In this document: one piece after another, positions 30,198-41,078 of the stretch
Numbering within the stretch: the first letter of the stretch is position 1
How the letters are laid out: each line of letters opens with the position of its first letter
Assembly (NCBI RefSeq): GCF_009730915.1
Contig: NC_052494.1
Coordinates: 186,001-250,000, forward strand
DNA length: 64,000 bases
Direction: 5' to 3'
Origin: Dioscorea cayenensis subsp. rotundata
Taxonomy: Eukaryota; Streptophyta; Magnoliopsida; Dioscoreales; Dioscoreaceae
Notes under the pieces: generated by a model
Told to the model about the DNA's origin: nothing
What the model saw: the letters and a program-made list of their open reading frames with translations, nothing else
Database searches by the model: none
Position numbers and translations under genes: made by a program

Positions 30198-32245
30198 ATG
30201 CAACAGCTCAAATTAGTTCTTCTATGGGCCCTCATGGCAGAGGTAGCAACTTCGGCCACTGTTGATAGCTTCATCTTCACCAATGGATTCACCGGCAGCA
30301 AACTTGTACTGGATGGACTAGCATCGATCACTGAAAATGGCCTTTTGAGGCTCACTAATGACACCAAACAATCAACGGGACATGCCATCTATCCAACATC
30401 ATTTAACTTTCTCCAACCTTCAACAGGTAAGGCCGTCTCCTTCTCCACCACCTTTGTGTTTGCCATGATTCCTCAGGATTCAATGTACCATGGCCATGGC
30501 ATGAAGTTCTTTATTGCTCCAACTTCAAACTTCTCCAGTCTCTTCAATCATAGCAACAATGGCAGTTCATCAAACTACAATGTTGATGTTGAGTTTGATG
30601 GAATGTTGATGTTGAGTTTGATGCCATCCTTAACGCTGAGTATGACATCGACTCTAACCACATAGGCATTAATATTAATGGCGTGATTTCCAACTTGTCT
30701 CACCATGCTGGCTACTTTGATGATCGGACCGGTGAGTTCCATAACTTGAGCCTTGTAAGTGGGGAGCCAATGCAAGTTTGGGTGGACTATGATGGTGGAG
30801 AAATGAAGCTTAATGTTACCTTATCTCCTATCCAGATGATGAAACCGAAGACCCCTCTCATGTCTTTGGGTGTCAACCTATCAAGTATTCTTTTCAATTT
30901 GATGTATGTTGGTTTCTCTTCTTCCACAGGCACTGCTGTGGCCTGTGATCACTACATACTTGGTTGGAGTTTTAAGCTGAATGGATTAGTACCTGAAGCT
31001 CTAAATATTTCTACACTGCCTTCTCTCCCTGAACATACAGCAATCAAGGAAAAAGCAAAGTATCCGATAACAATATGGTTGACTGCTGTTGGGTCCGTGG
31101 TCTTGTTAACAAGCGTGGTTGTAGTAGTTATGTTTATCATTATGAGGAGAAGAAGGATCAAGTTTGCAGAGCTGGTTGAAGACTGGGAGCGCCAATATGG
31201 TCCCCATCGTTTCTCATACAAAACTTTGTTCACGGCCACAAAAGGATTCAAGGACAAACAGCTTCTTGGAGTTGGAGGATTTGGAAAAGTCTACAAAGGA
31301 GTGCTGCCCAAATCCAATACTGAGGTTGCTGTGAAAAGAATATCTCATGAATCAATGCAAGGGATGAGAGAGTTCGTAGCTGAGATAGTAACACTAGGCC
31401 GGCTCCGGCACCGCAACTTGGTTCAGCTCCTCGGGTACAGCCGGAGAAAAGGAGAGCTTCTCTTGGTCTATAACTACATGCCTAATGGCAGCCTTGGTGA
31501 ATTCCTCCATTGCAACGATAAGCCAGCTCTAAACTGGTCTCAGAGATTGCATATCATCAAAGGAGTGGCTTCTGGCCTTCAATACTTGCATGAAGATTGG
31601 GAGCAAGTAGTAATACACAGAGACATAAAGGCCAACAATGTGTTGCTAGATAGCGAATTGAATGGCAAATTAGGAGACTTCGGTCTCGCGAGACTCTACG
31701 ATCATGATATGGACCCTCAAACAACACAAGTGGCCGGAACTATGGGGTATATTGCGCCGGAGCTTGCTAGAACTGGAAGACCAACTACACTGACTGATGT
31801 TTTTGCCTTTGGAGTTTTTGTGTCAGAGGTTGCATGCGGAAGGAGACCTATAGACTTCAAGTTAAAAGGTGATAATCAGATTGTGCTGGTGGATTGGGTG
31901 CTAGAGAATTGGAAAAAGGGAACAGTTCTTGATAGCATAGACCAGAGGTTGGGAGATGAGTACATTGTGGATGAGATGAAGCTTGTGTTGGAGCTTGGGT
32001 TGTTATGTTCTCATCCATTGCCAGCATTAAGGCCAAGCATGAAGCAAGTGGTTCAGTGTTTGAATGGTGATGCCCAATTGCCACCACTGTCGTCTCTTGC
32101 TTTCTCAAACTTTGACCTCCTAGCATTGCAGCAAAATGAAGGGTTTGATAAGTATGTGTTATCATATCCCAGCTCTAGCATTCCTACATCTGAAAGCAAT
32201 AATGCGGATTCCAGATCCATAAGCATTGAAGAACAGAGTATGTGA
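30198..32245 (+). pseudogene. L-type lectin receptor kinase, frameshifted by a 23-bp duplication
   Basis: An intronless L-LecRK locus. Signal peptide about residues 1-20 (MQQLKLVLLWALMAEVATS), then a legume-lectin domain (FIFTNGF, STTFVFAM, VDVEFD, VWVDYDG, YVGFSSSTG). A membrane segment (ITIWLTAVGSVVLLTSVVVV) and basic stop-transfer follow. The cytoplasmic kinase has GVGGFGKVYKG, AVKRIS, HRDIKANNVLLD (RD type), DFGLARLYD and GTMGYIAPE. In the lectin domain at 30579-30623 a 23-bp unit is duplicated in tandem, shifting the frame, so translation stops at 30663-30665 after 155 residues. The locus minus one unit would encode 674 residues, normal for the family, and no other lesion is visible. It is therefore a very recent pseudogene, an allele, or an assembly error. 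Family members sit in the plasma membrane and sense extracellular signals in defence. Confidence 0.9.
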
Positions 32246-33812
32246 AGATTTTATTTATTTCAGCAAACTTCAATAATTTTATATATGTTATGTTTAGTGT
32301 AAACCAGTAACTGTGATCTGTCATATCACAGATATATATATATATATATATATTGTATCAGTGAATGAGCGAAGTGGGCTGCAACCTCTCTCTGTTTAGA
32401 GCTCTGCTTCTGCAACTCAATCTCAAAATTTCAGTAATAATCCTTTGAATCTTCAACGTCATTTATCCTTTAATTTATGTACTTATGGCAAGTCAAGCCT
32501 GCCACAAGGTCACATAAATCTTGAAAATGACTATGAAAGCTTTCACCTCAACAACCTCTTGAGTTATGCATTGCAGTGTAGACTCCATTAATTTAGTCTC
32601 ATTGGCGCCCAGGTTGATGAAATTTCTCACTAAATTCTCTGTGCTTGAATTATTAAAATGTGATGAAAGTTAGGAATGAAATAAAAAAATGGTCATAGTC
32701 ATGATTAATATGACTAATCAATTTGAACTATAGAAAAGAGAGCAAAAGAGACTTGAGCGTAGCACAAAGCAACAAATTTATAATTGATGCATCACTTAAG
32801 TGTGGGTCCCACACCTTGAATAGATCCACCATTAGATATAATTTAAAATTTTTAGACATACGAAATTTGTATACTTATTTTTATTGTTTGATTAAATTTA
32901 TTTTTTTAATCTATGATCTCAACAATGGAATTCCTTGATCCCATCTTGTCTTGCTAAGAGTCCGTAAGCATAACATGCCTTCCTTTTTCTTTGTTGGATT
33001 ACCTGGTAGAGAGGACAACAAGGTCCTGAAACTTAAAGGAGTTCATTTAGCAAGAGTAACTGCAAGTAAATGATCTTAGAATAATTATACCGTAAAGTGG
33101 ATTTTTTTAATGTCATTTTCTTTCTTTTATAATATGAGTTTATTTTGAAATTTGTTAACTCTGAATTATAGCTATTAGGTATTGTAAAATTATCATCATT
33201 TTAAAAATTAAAACACCTTATCCATATCATGTTATTATTCTATCTAGCCCTTTATTTTGATAATAAAACTTTTATGCACTTTGGGCACATATTATTTTTT
33301 ATCCATACTCACATCCTTGTCATATTAGAGGTAGCAAACTTTTCCTCTAAAAATGAATTGTTTGTGGGCCATTGGGGTGAGATAGTAGCATTGGTTTTTC
33401 ACTTTTTTGAATCGTTGCCTCTCCGAAATCTTCAATTTTGATACCTCATTGAATAGTCACCTAAGCTCTAGAGCAACTCATAGTCTTGAAATCTTCCTGC
33501 TCACCCCTGGGAAAATGTAAAATGCTTTTATGGTGAAACTAATAAGCGTGGTTCCTACATTTTGATCATACTGAATAATTTGTTGTAGTGTAAGAATTTG
33601 GAGTAGTTTTAAGTGTTATTCAGGTAAGTACATCACGTATAAATTTGTATATATATATATATAATTTTTAATTATTGGCTATTATAAATTTTTTCATTTA
33701 TTTAAATTCTTTTTAAAATTATTTATATAATATTTAATTGTTTGTTGGGTATTAATTTAATAATTATTATTATTTATTTACTAAATTTGCTAAATTAATA
33801 TTCCTTCATTGA
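32246..33812. other. 3' flank of the receptor kinase and spacer
   Basis: Starts with the probable 3' UTR and a (TA)n run at 32334-32353, then AT-rich spacer. Short open frames (for example 32723-32938 and 33229-33441) have no recognisable protein signal. Another TA run is at 33649-33662. Confidence 0.5.
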
Positions 33813-33820
33813 GTCATTAA

Positions 33821-34306
33821 TAGGGGTGTAATCGATCAAGTTTGAGCCTAACAACAAGCTACTCGAGCTCGAGCTCGAGCTCTGTTGAAAACTCACTGCT
33901 CGATACTCGGCTCGAGCGCGATCGAGTTTTATTTTTGTAACTCGAGCTCGACTTAATACATAAATCGAGCTCTCAAGCTCGCTCGATTAAGCTCGATAAC
34001 GAATAATAAACTCGGTTTGATCATAGATATTTTTATACTCGAACTTGAATTCGAGCTCGAGCTCGAGCTCGAACTCAATTATATATATAAAACAAACTAA
34101 TATATAATATATATACACACAAATACAACTATTCGATTAAACTCTCGAGCACTCGAGTCAAGTATTAAGATGCTCGAACTTGGCTCGCTTGACTACTCGA
34201 GCTACTCGAGCTCGAGCTCGAATCGACCCTAAGCGAGTCAAGTTCGAGCTTTCCCCGAATTAAACTCGAGTAGCTTGCGAGTAGTAGTGTATCATTTACA
34301 CCCCTA
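33821..34306. mobile_element. hAT-like MITE rich in CTCGAG/GAGCTC
   Basis: A 486-bp element with 11-bp terminal inverted repeats TAGGGGTGTAA / TTACACCCCTA, flanked by GTCATTAA (33813-33820) and ATCATTAA (34307-34314), an 8-bp duplication with one mismatch. The interior repeats CTCGAG, GAGCTC and TCGAGC many times in both orientations and is far richer in CpG than its surroundings. Noncoding; the 8-bp duplication and terminus fit hAT. Confidence 0.88.
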
Positions 34307-34559
34307 ATCATTAACTCCTTCCTAGGTTGGGTTATATTGATTATGGGAACATTAAGTTTGTTATTTTTTTTAATATAATTTAGTATTTTTGGTCAACGAA
34401 TTCTTGTGCAAATCCTTGGTTTGCAATTCGGATATTTTGCCTGATTTCCGGGCAGTATAACTTGTTGTATAATTATGTTCAGTATCCAATTAACTATATA
34501 TTAACCCTGTCATTAGGATTAAACACTGACCGTACTAACATGAAACCTTGTTAAGATAT

Positions 34560-36625
34560 ATACTATAGTTTATGTGAACCCCACCCTTTAATTAAATCCT
34601 AGCCGTCTCTTCATCTCCTTTGGTTTTAGATCACCGTTTAGGGATAAAAGAGAGAGAGACCTTGCCTCATCTCTTTCTCTCCCTATTTGCGGGTGGTGTC
34701 GGCGGTGAGGACGGGAGAAGGGTCTCTTCGTCAGGGTTTTGTTTCACTGTTATTGTTAAGGTAAGATTCTGATTTATTTTTTTTTTAATGCTCTTTTTTA
34801 TGATTGTTTTGACTTGATACTAGTTAGGGTTAGGGTTTGGTGAGGATGTTGATTTGATTTAATTTGAGGATAAGATTCAGAAATTCCTGTTAGCATAGTA
34901 GAAACCCCTCTTCGATTTTAGAGGTCTTAGAGGCCGAATTTGGAGGATAGTAGAATAAGAAACTTGTAGAGATCGATGTTGGCTAAGTACCTGCAAAATT
35001 TCAGAATTTTTACATAAGTATCTTGTAAATTATAAGTTTTAGATGCAGGTGACACGGACAGGATTTTTGTGCTGCCCTTGAACAGGTTTTGATTAATTTC
35101 ATGTTTGTAAGTTCTGATTTAGATTTATATTTATATAATAAAGTTATAAAGAATGATTTTATATTTGACTCTACAAAATTTCAGAATTTTTAGCCATGTA
35201 ATTTGTGAGATATGATCAGATTTCTATTGTGGTGCTCAATGGCATTTCTACAGGAAGCATGAATTTTGATCAGAGATTTTGAGGATCTTAGATATTGAAT
35301 AAAGACTCATGTTTAATAAGAAAGTTGTTCAATTTTGAGTTGATTATATGCTCCTAAAGTTTAATCTTATTTTAATTTATATGTTGTGAGATATTTTTAT
35401 TAGAACTGGCATGTCTGAAATTGTAGGTTTACATATTTATGATTTTTAAAAGTGATGGCTTAAATTCTGTAGATCTCAAATCATTGTGAGATTTGGATAT
35501 GTTATAGATGTAGATGTCTAGTTTTCTCAAAAGATTGATTTTTTTTTATTTGGGTTAGAATTTGCAAAGCTATGTTGATTTCAATCTTATGGTTTATTGG
35601 GGAATTTGTTATTAGTCTCGACCTTGGTAAGTTTGTTAGTGTTTGAATATGTTTTTGCATTCGTTTGAATTTTAGAATTTATTTACTTGTAATTCTAATG
35701 GGTTATTCTCAAATTAGGACTTCCTGAGAAATACTCGATTGGTGTAAGAATTCAAAATCTGGCCGTTAATCTGGTAAGTATCCCACATATAAATCCTATT
35801 ATATGTATATACTTGAAAATTCTAGTCTTTTTGAATTTTTGAAATTTTTGAGTAAAATGCTTATTATTTCGAATTATATTTTGCATTACTTATTTATTTA
35901 TTATTTGAAATCCGTATGTAAGTATTTAGTTTTGGAAAAAAAAATTTGAATAATTTTTATCTGAAAACGGGATCATTAAATTTATGTATTTTGTTTTGAT
36001 AAATGTTTGGACATTACGTATTTTAATATAGCAACTTGTAGTCCCCAACTAACTTTGCAATAACACTGTCATTGGGGGTTAAACATTGACCATGTTGACA
36101 TGTATCTGTGAAATAGAAACTATAGTTTCCCACCGTTCGATCAATGAAGAATAACGGCTTCTGATAATTCTGGCTCGGGTTGCTGAGGGTAAACTTATAA
36201 TCTCTGATATTCTGGCTCGGGTCACTAAAGATAAACATATGACCTCTGACATTTTGTTTTGGCAATAGTTATTTGTGGGACATATATGCTTGACTTTTTG
36301 ATCAGTTATGTTTTATTGAAAAAAAACTTGACTTCTGAATTTGATTATGATAAACTTGTTTTTTATTATAGTTTGTTTAACTTTTTTAAAATTTGAAACT
36401 TTTATGATTCCGATATGTTTAGTGGGTACTTACTGGGATGTCAAGCTCATAATCTGTTGGTTAATTTTTTTTTGTTTTAGATCAGGAGTTTAATAGCTCA
36501 CCACTTTGAGAATTGGGTTTTGAGGCCTTGCATGCATATTGGCTCTTAGCCTTATAGGTGTACGGCCGTTTGTCGGCGCACCGAGTCTAGTGAGCCAGGT
36601 TTAGGGCATGACAGTTTCGCATCGT
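34560..36625 (+). other. possible spliced noncoding transcript or retroelement-derived unit
   Basis: A CT-rich leader-like stretch (34600-34760) ends at a good donor GTAAGATT (34760). Possible internal exons are 35720-35773 (followed by GTAAGTAT) and 36481 onward (preceded by TTTTAG). The last part has GGCCTTGCATGCATATTGGC and a GGGCATGACA end that resembles dispersed plant repeats. No protein frame joins these parts. It could be a noncoding gene or an unusual transposon unit; both are guesses. Confidence 0.3.
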
Positions 36626-36955
36626 TCTCTTGGCGAAAACTGTCTTTGATATTCTGGTTCAGGCCACCAACAGTAAACAAATGATTCCTAAAATTCTGAC
36701 TCGCGTTACAGAATTTAAACAAATGAACTCTGATATTTTGTTTTGGCTATAGTAATTGGGATATGTATATTTTAATAACTTGAGTAGTTCTGTACTATAT
36801 TTTTGGTTGTATGATAATTTGTATTTTCTGGAATCACTCTGAACATTTCGAATTTAGCTTATGTTAATGTTATACTATGTTTTTATAATTTGTATTTGAT
36901 TTTGAATTTTTTTGAAATTCTATATGATCCCAAAATACTTTTAGTGAATTACTTA
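36626..36955. other. spacer with partial repeat of upstream sequence
   Basis: Short segments around 36640-36780 echo 36130-36270 (CTGATATTTTGTTTTGG, TAAACAAATGA-type phrases). Otherwise AT-rich, with no gene. Confidence 0.35.
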
Positions 36956-37450
36956 CACTACAAGAGTTAAGATTTTTAGTGACAATTTTTTTGTGTCACT
37001 TGGTTATTTTGCCACAAATGTTAGGTTTTTTTGTGTCCAAAAAGGTAATAGACACTATTATTTAACTTAATTGTGATAACTTATGTTTTTGGTCACTATT
37101 ATAGTGATACTTGTGACAATTTAGTATATATCACAATTAAATCGTCACTATTACTATATTAACAGTGAGCAAAAAAAATTTTGTGTCCAATGTTCGTTAC
37201 TAAAACCATACAAGATTTTATGTCAAAAATTTCTTGATGAGAATGATGTATAATTGTGACAAAAATATTGTTGTCACTATAATTTTTTATTTATTGTGAC
37301 GAAAGTATTCTCCATTACTCAACATATATTTTTTGGTACAACATTTTTGTCACAAAAAATTTAACCATTTAATGCCCACTAAATATTGTTGTCCCTACAA
37401 TTATAGATCTTACCTTTTGTGTCGATAATTTTGGATACAATAGTGTAGCC
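36956..37450. mobile_element. CACTA-like non-autonomous element, copy 1
   Basis: Starts ACACTACAAGAG and ends near ATAGTGTAG, the CACTA...TAGTG signature. The interior is full of GTGACAA/TTGTCAC and GTGTC motifs in both orientations (sub-terminal-repeat style). No transposase. The 3-bp target duplication is not convincing. Confidence 0.55.
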
Positions 37451-37619
37451 TCGTATCTACAATGCAAAGAATATATATATATATATATATATATCAATCA
37501 TTTACCAAATAAACAACTATTTTTCACATAAAAAAGTAACAAAAAAAATTTAAAAATAGTATAAATATAGGCCAGGCTTTCTCCAATCTAGTTTTAATAT
37601 ACCAAGTAAATTATGCTTG

Positions 37620-37960
37620 TACTACAAAAATTACGTCATCATGATTTTGTAACTATCAATAATTTTGTCACAAATATGAAGTTTTTTGTGATAAAAAAAA
37701 TTAATTAACACTATTGTTTAAGTTAATTATGATGATTTTTTTGTCATTAAAACTATTATATTTGTGACGATTTAGGAACTCTCACAATTACGTTGTCATT
37801 ATTAATATACATATAGTGTCGTAAATAATATTTTCATTTGTTGTGACGAAAGTATTCTCCACCAATGGTCATTTTATTTTTTTTGTGATAATATTTTTTG
37901 TCACAAAAAATTTAACTATTAATGTCTACCAAATATTGTCACAAAAAAAAATCTAAAGAA
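37620..37960. mobile_element. CACTA-like element, partial copy 2
   Basis: Direct, diverged copy of 36980-37400. It shares GTGACGAAAGTATTCTCCA, TTTTTTGTCACAAAAAATTTAAC and CCAAATATTGT-type blocks in the same order. Its ends are eroded. Confidence 0.6.
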
Positions 37961-38339
37961 TGTTTAACATATTTTAGGATCAAATTCGATTGAAATTAAA
38001 TAGAGATTTACCAGATCCCACAAAAAAATCTAAATAATATAATTTTTTAAAAAAATTAGAATTTAAAAAGATATATATCCTCAATGAATTTAACATATAA
38101 AAAGAGTGATGCCTCGAATAATTATATGTCTATATAGATCGATGGCAAGGGTTCGGCTTCATTTCATTCAAAGAATTAAAGTGACTTAACTGGCCCTTAA
38201 TGTAAAGGTACATGTTATTGATGGCCACAAGATTTGCTTATTTTTATTTTCTTAAATTCTTTTGCTTATTTTATGCAATGGATATGAGATAATTATTTTT
38301 TTTTATCTTCAAAGTTAGGTTTATTGAATTTTTTTTTTC

Positions 38340-39339
38340 NNNNNNNNNNNNNNNNNNNNNNNNNNNNNNNNNNNNNNNNNNNNNNNNNNNNNNNNNNNNN
38401 NNNNNNNNNNNNNNNNNNNNNNNNNNNNNNNNNNNNNNNNNNNNNNNNNNNNNNNNNNNNNNNNNNNNNNNNNNNNNNNNNNNNNNNNNNNNNNNNNNNN
38501 NNNNNNNNNNNNNNNNNNNNNNNNNNNNNNNNNNNNNNNNNNNNNNNNNNNNNNNNNNNNNNNNNNNNNNNNNNNNNNNNNNNNNNNNNNNNNNNNNNNN
38601 NNNNNNNNNNNNNNNNNNNNNNNNNNNNNNNNNNNNNNNNNNNNNNNNNNNNNNNNNNNNNNNNNNNNNNNNNNNNNNNNNNNNNNNNNNNNNNNNNNNN
38701 NNNNNNNNNNNNNNNNNNNNNNNNNNNNNNNNNNNNNNNNNNNNNNNNNNNNNNNNNNNNNNNNNNNNNNNNNNNNNNNNNNNNNNNNNNNNNNNNNNNN
38801 NNNNNNNNNNNNNNNNNNNNNNNNNNNNNNNNNNNNNNNNNNNNNNNNNNNNNNNNNNNNNNNNNNNNNNNNNNNNNNNNNNNNNNNNNNNNNNNNNNNN
38901 NNNNNNNNNNNNNNNNNNNNNNNNNNNNNNNNNNNNNNNNNNNNNNNNNNNNNNNNNNNNNNNNNNNNNNNNNNNNNNNNNNNNNNNNNNNNNNNNNNNN
39001 NNNNNNNNNNNNNNNNNNNNNNNNNNNNNNNNNNNNNNNNNNNNNNNNNNNNNNNNNNNNNNNNNNNNNNNNNNNNNNNNNNNNNNNNNNNNNNNNNNNN
39101 NNNNNNNNNNNNNNNNNNNNNNNNNNNNNNNNNNNNNNNNNNNNNNNNNNNNNNNNNNNNNNNNNNNNNNNNNNNNNNNNNNNNNNNNNNNNNNNNNNNN
39201 NNNNNNNNNNNNNNNNNNNNNNNNNNNNNNNNNNNNNNNNNNNNNNNNNNNNNNNNNNNNNNNNNNNNNNNNNNNNNNNNNNNNNNNNNNNNNNNNNNNN
39301 NNNNNNNNNNNNNNNNNNNNNNNNNNNNNNNNNNNNNNN
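38340..39339. other. assembly gap of exactly 1000 N
   Basis: Unknown bases. The round length indicates a placeholder, so the true distance between 38339 and 39340 is unknown and the two sides may not be adjacent. Confidence 0.99.
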
Positions 39340-39710
39340 ATTTGTCCAAGTTCTATCAAGTTTTTAGCTAACCTTCAGGTTTGGGTAGGTAGCCTAACCC
39401 TTGAACAGGTATAGTCATAAATGATATGACTAATCAATTTGGACTTTAGAAAACAACAAATTTAAAATTTTATAATGTCCTGATCACTTAGTATCTCAAC
39501 CGGCTAAATTTGATATTATTTGAGGTTGTAATATTGCATGATCAGAGTGTTCAAATATTCATTATACATAATAGTTTAAATATATATGTTTGAACAGTTC
39601 AAATTATTTATTGAAGTAGCTAATTGAACAATCCATGTGATGTATATGGTGTTGTTGGCCATAGGAAAGTTATGGTTCTTGGAATCTTAATTTTCTTAAT
39701 TCTAAGCCAT
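39340..39710 (-). repeat. PR-1 spacer in inverted orientation (partner 15360-15545)
   Basis: The reverse complement of 39540-39700 aligns with 15360-15545. The 39657-39690 part is also inverted relative to 39755-39790 in the adjacent PR-1 promoter, forming a small imperfect palindrome with arms of about 30 bp. Confidence 0.6.
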
Positions 39711-39968
39711 ATATGTCTCTATTTTATCTTGCATCGCTTACAATGAAGAAGCATGTATGGATTAGAAGAACCACAACTTGCCATAACGGACAAAGATCAA
39801 GATAAGAAGTTCTACAATCCATGTTTTCTTGGTGGTTAATGATCAAAGCATTCATTTTTTTGACCCCCTAAGATTAAAACCAAATCTACAATCTATATAA
39901 ACCTCAGCATAGAACACACCATCTTGCACCATTAAACCAACCAAACAAAACCCTAACCCTAACCCTAA
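39711..39968 (+). promoter_or_regulatory. promoter and leader of the broken PR-1 copy
   Basis: Aligns with the upstream region of intact PR-1 (reverse complement of 13544-13790): AACCACAACTT, AATCTACA, TATATAAACCTCAGCAT, GAACACACCATCTTGCACC. TATA box TATATAA at 39894-39900. The leader ends with three CCCTAA repeats at 39949-39968, directly before the ATG. Confidence 0.8.
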
Positions 39969-40128
39969 ATGTGCTCCATGGACATCTCTAAGCTTGCACT
40001 ATGCTTGGCATGCATCATGGTACTTCTAGCCATGACAAAACAAACCCTAGCACAAAACTTAGCTCAAGACTTCGTCAACGCTCATAATTCAGCTCGTAGC
40101 GCCGTCGGTGTTGGTCTGGTGACGTGGG

Positions 40129-40248
40129 TATTGAGGATAATGTTGATCAGAGTGAATAATGTTGGTCAGTGTTTCAGCAGTTTGAAACAGAGTCAAGTCA
40201 CGGGTTAGTCTATGCATGGGAATTTGCATGTTAACTTAATTGCTTGAC

Positions 40249-40302
<54 letters not shown>

Positions 40303-40542
40303 TTAGAAGCTTTAATTACTTTTACTATAATCTTTGTTTGTTATGTCATGTATGCTAGTAAACTCTCATATGAGCATCTTTGTATGTTGCTTTTATCAAT
40401 AGTTCATGTTATGAATGAATATACAGCAAAGTGTGCTGTAAGTTAGATTAAGATTTGTGCAGCTTTCTCTGAACTCTTGTTCTAGATCTTTGATTGTTGT
40501 GAGGTTAACTGAATATACATTCTAAGTGTCCTGATCCTTTCA
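40129..40542 (+). repeat. 5' LTR of the copia element in PR-1
   Basis: Starts TATTGAGGATAATG and ends ...CCTTTCA, followed at 40544 by the primer-binding site TGGTATCAAAGAC (initiator-Met-tRNA type). It contains a (GTT)n array at about 40249-40300 that is much longer than in the 3' LTR. The start is not the usual TG. Confidence 0.85.
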
Positions 40543-40562
40543 GTGGTATCAAAGACATTAAG

Positions 40563-41078
40563 ATGGCCAGTTCTTCATCAGCTAAAGAAGCAAATGCTCC
40601 ATATTTTGGAGGAGAAGACTACAACCTATGGAACTTAATGATGAAAACTATGTTTCGATCAAAGGATCTGTGGAAGCTCGTTGAAAAGGGTTTTAGCAAA
40701 GAAGGAGATGGCAATCAACTCAATGAAAGCATGAAAAAGGATACCAAAGGTCTTTATCTCATCCAACATGCCCTTGATAAAAGGATTCTCGTTAGGATTT
40801 CAGGAACCAAAACAGTGAAAGAGGCTTGGGAAATCATCAAGATTGAGTTTCAAGGAAACCAGAGTACACTCACAGTTAAACTGCATTCTTTTCAAAGGGA
40901 ATTTGATGCAGCAAAGATGAAGCAAGGCGAGAAAATTCAAGACTTTGTTAGTAGAGTTTTGGATATAGTTTATCAAATCAGAATATTGGAGGAGGACCTT
41001 CCACAGAAGACAGTAGTGTCCAAGATATTGAGGAGTCTCACACCAAGGTTTTCACAACTGGTTCATTCTATCATATAA
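40563..41078 (+). CDS. copia gag fragment
   Basis: 171 residues starting 20 bp after the primer-binding site begins. It opens with a Ser-rich N-terminus, then the FGGEDYNLWNLMMKT and DLWKLVEKG capsid-type blocks of the UBN2/DUF4219 family, and AWEIIKIEFQG. A TAA at 41076-41078 ends it early. The same frame continues in gag-like sequence (KDLNTIAIDELSRSLKSHK) before breaking down, and the zinc-knuckle region at about 41330 is degraded. Gag forms the element's particle in the family; this truncated protein is unlikely to be functional. Confidence 0.8.
   Translation: MASSSSAKEANAPYFGGEDYNLWNLMMKTMFRSKDLWKLVEKGFSKEGDGNQLNESMKKDTKGLYLIQHALDKRILVRISGTKTVKEAWEIIKIEFQGNQSTLTVKLHSFQREFDAAKMKQGEKIQDFVSRVLDIVYQIRILEEDLPQKTVVSKILRSLTPRFSQLVHSII

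Noticed and set aside
30952-31257. Minus-strand frames inside the receptor kinase
   Set aside because: They overlap the conserved transmembrane and kinase coding sequence on the other strand and have no independent support.
33841-34260. Repeated CTCGAG/GAGCTC units considered as a CRISPR-like or satellite array
   Set aside because: Spacing is irregular with no unique spacers, and the block is bounded by terminal inverted repeats and an 8-bp target duplication, so it is a MITE interior.
38271-39367. Three long frames spanning 38271-39367 on both strands
   Set aside because: They consist almost entirely of unknown bases in the N gap.
40240-40446. Leu-rich 68-codon frame in the 5' LTR
   Set aside because: Produced by translation of the (GTT)n microsatellite inside the LTR.
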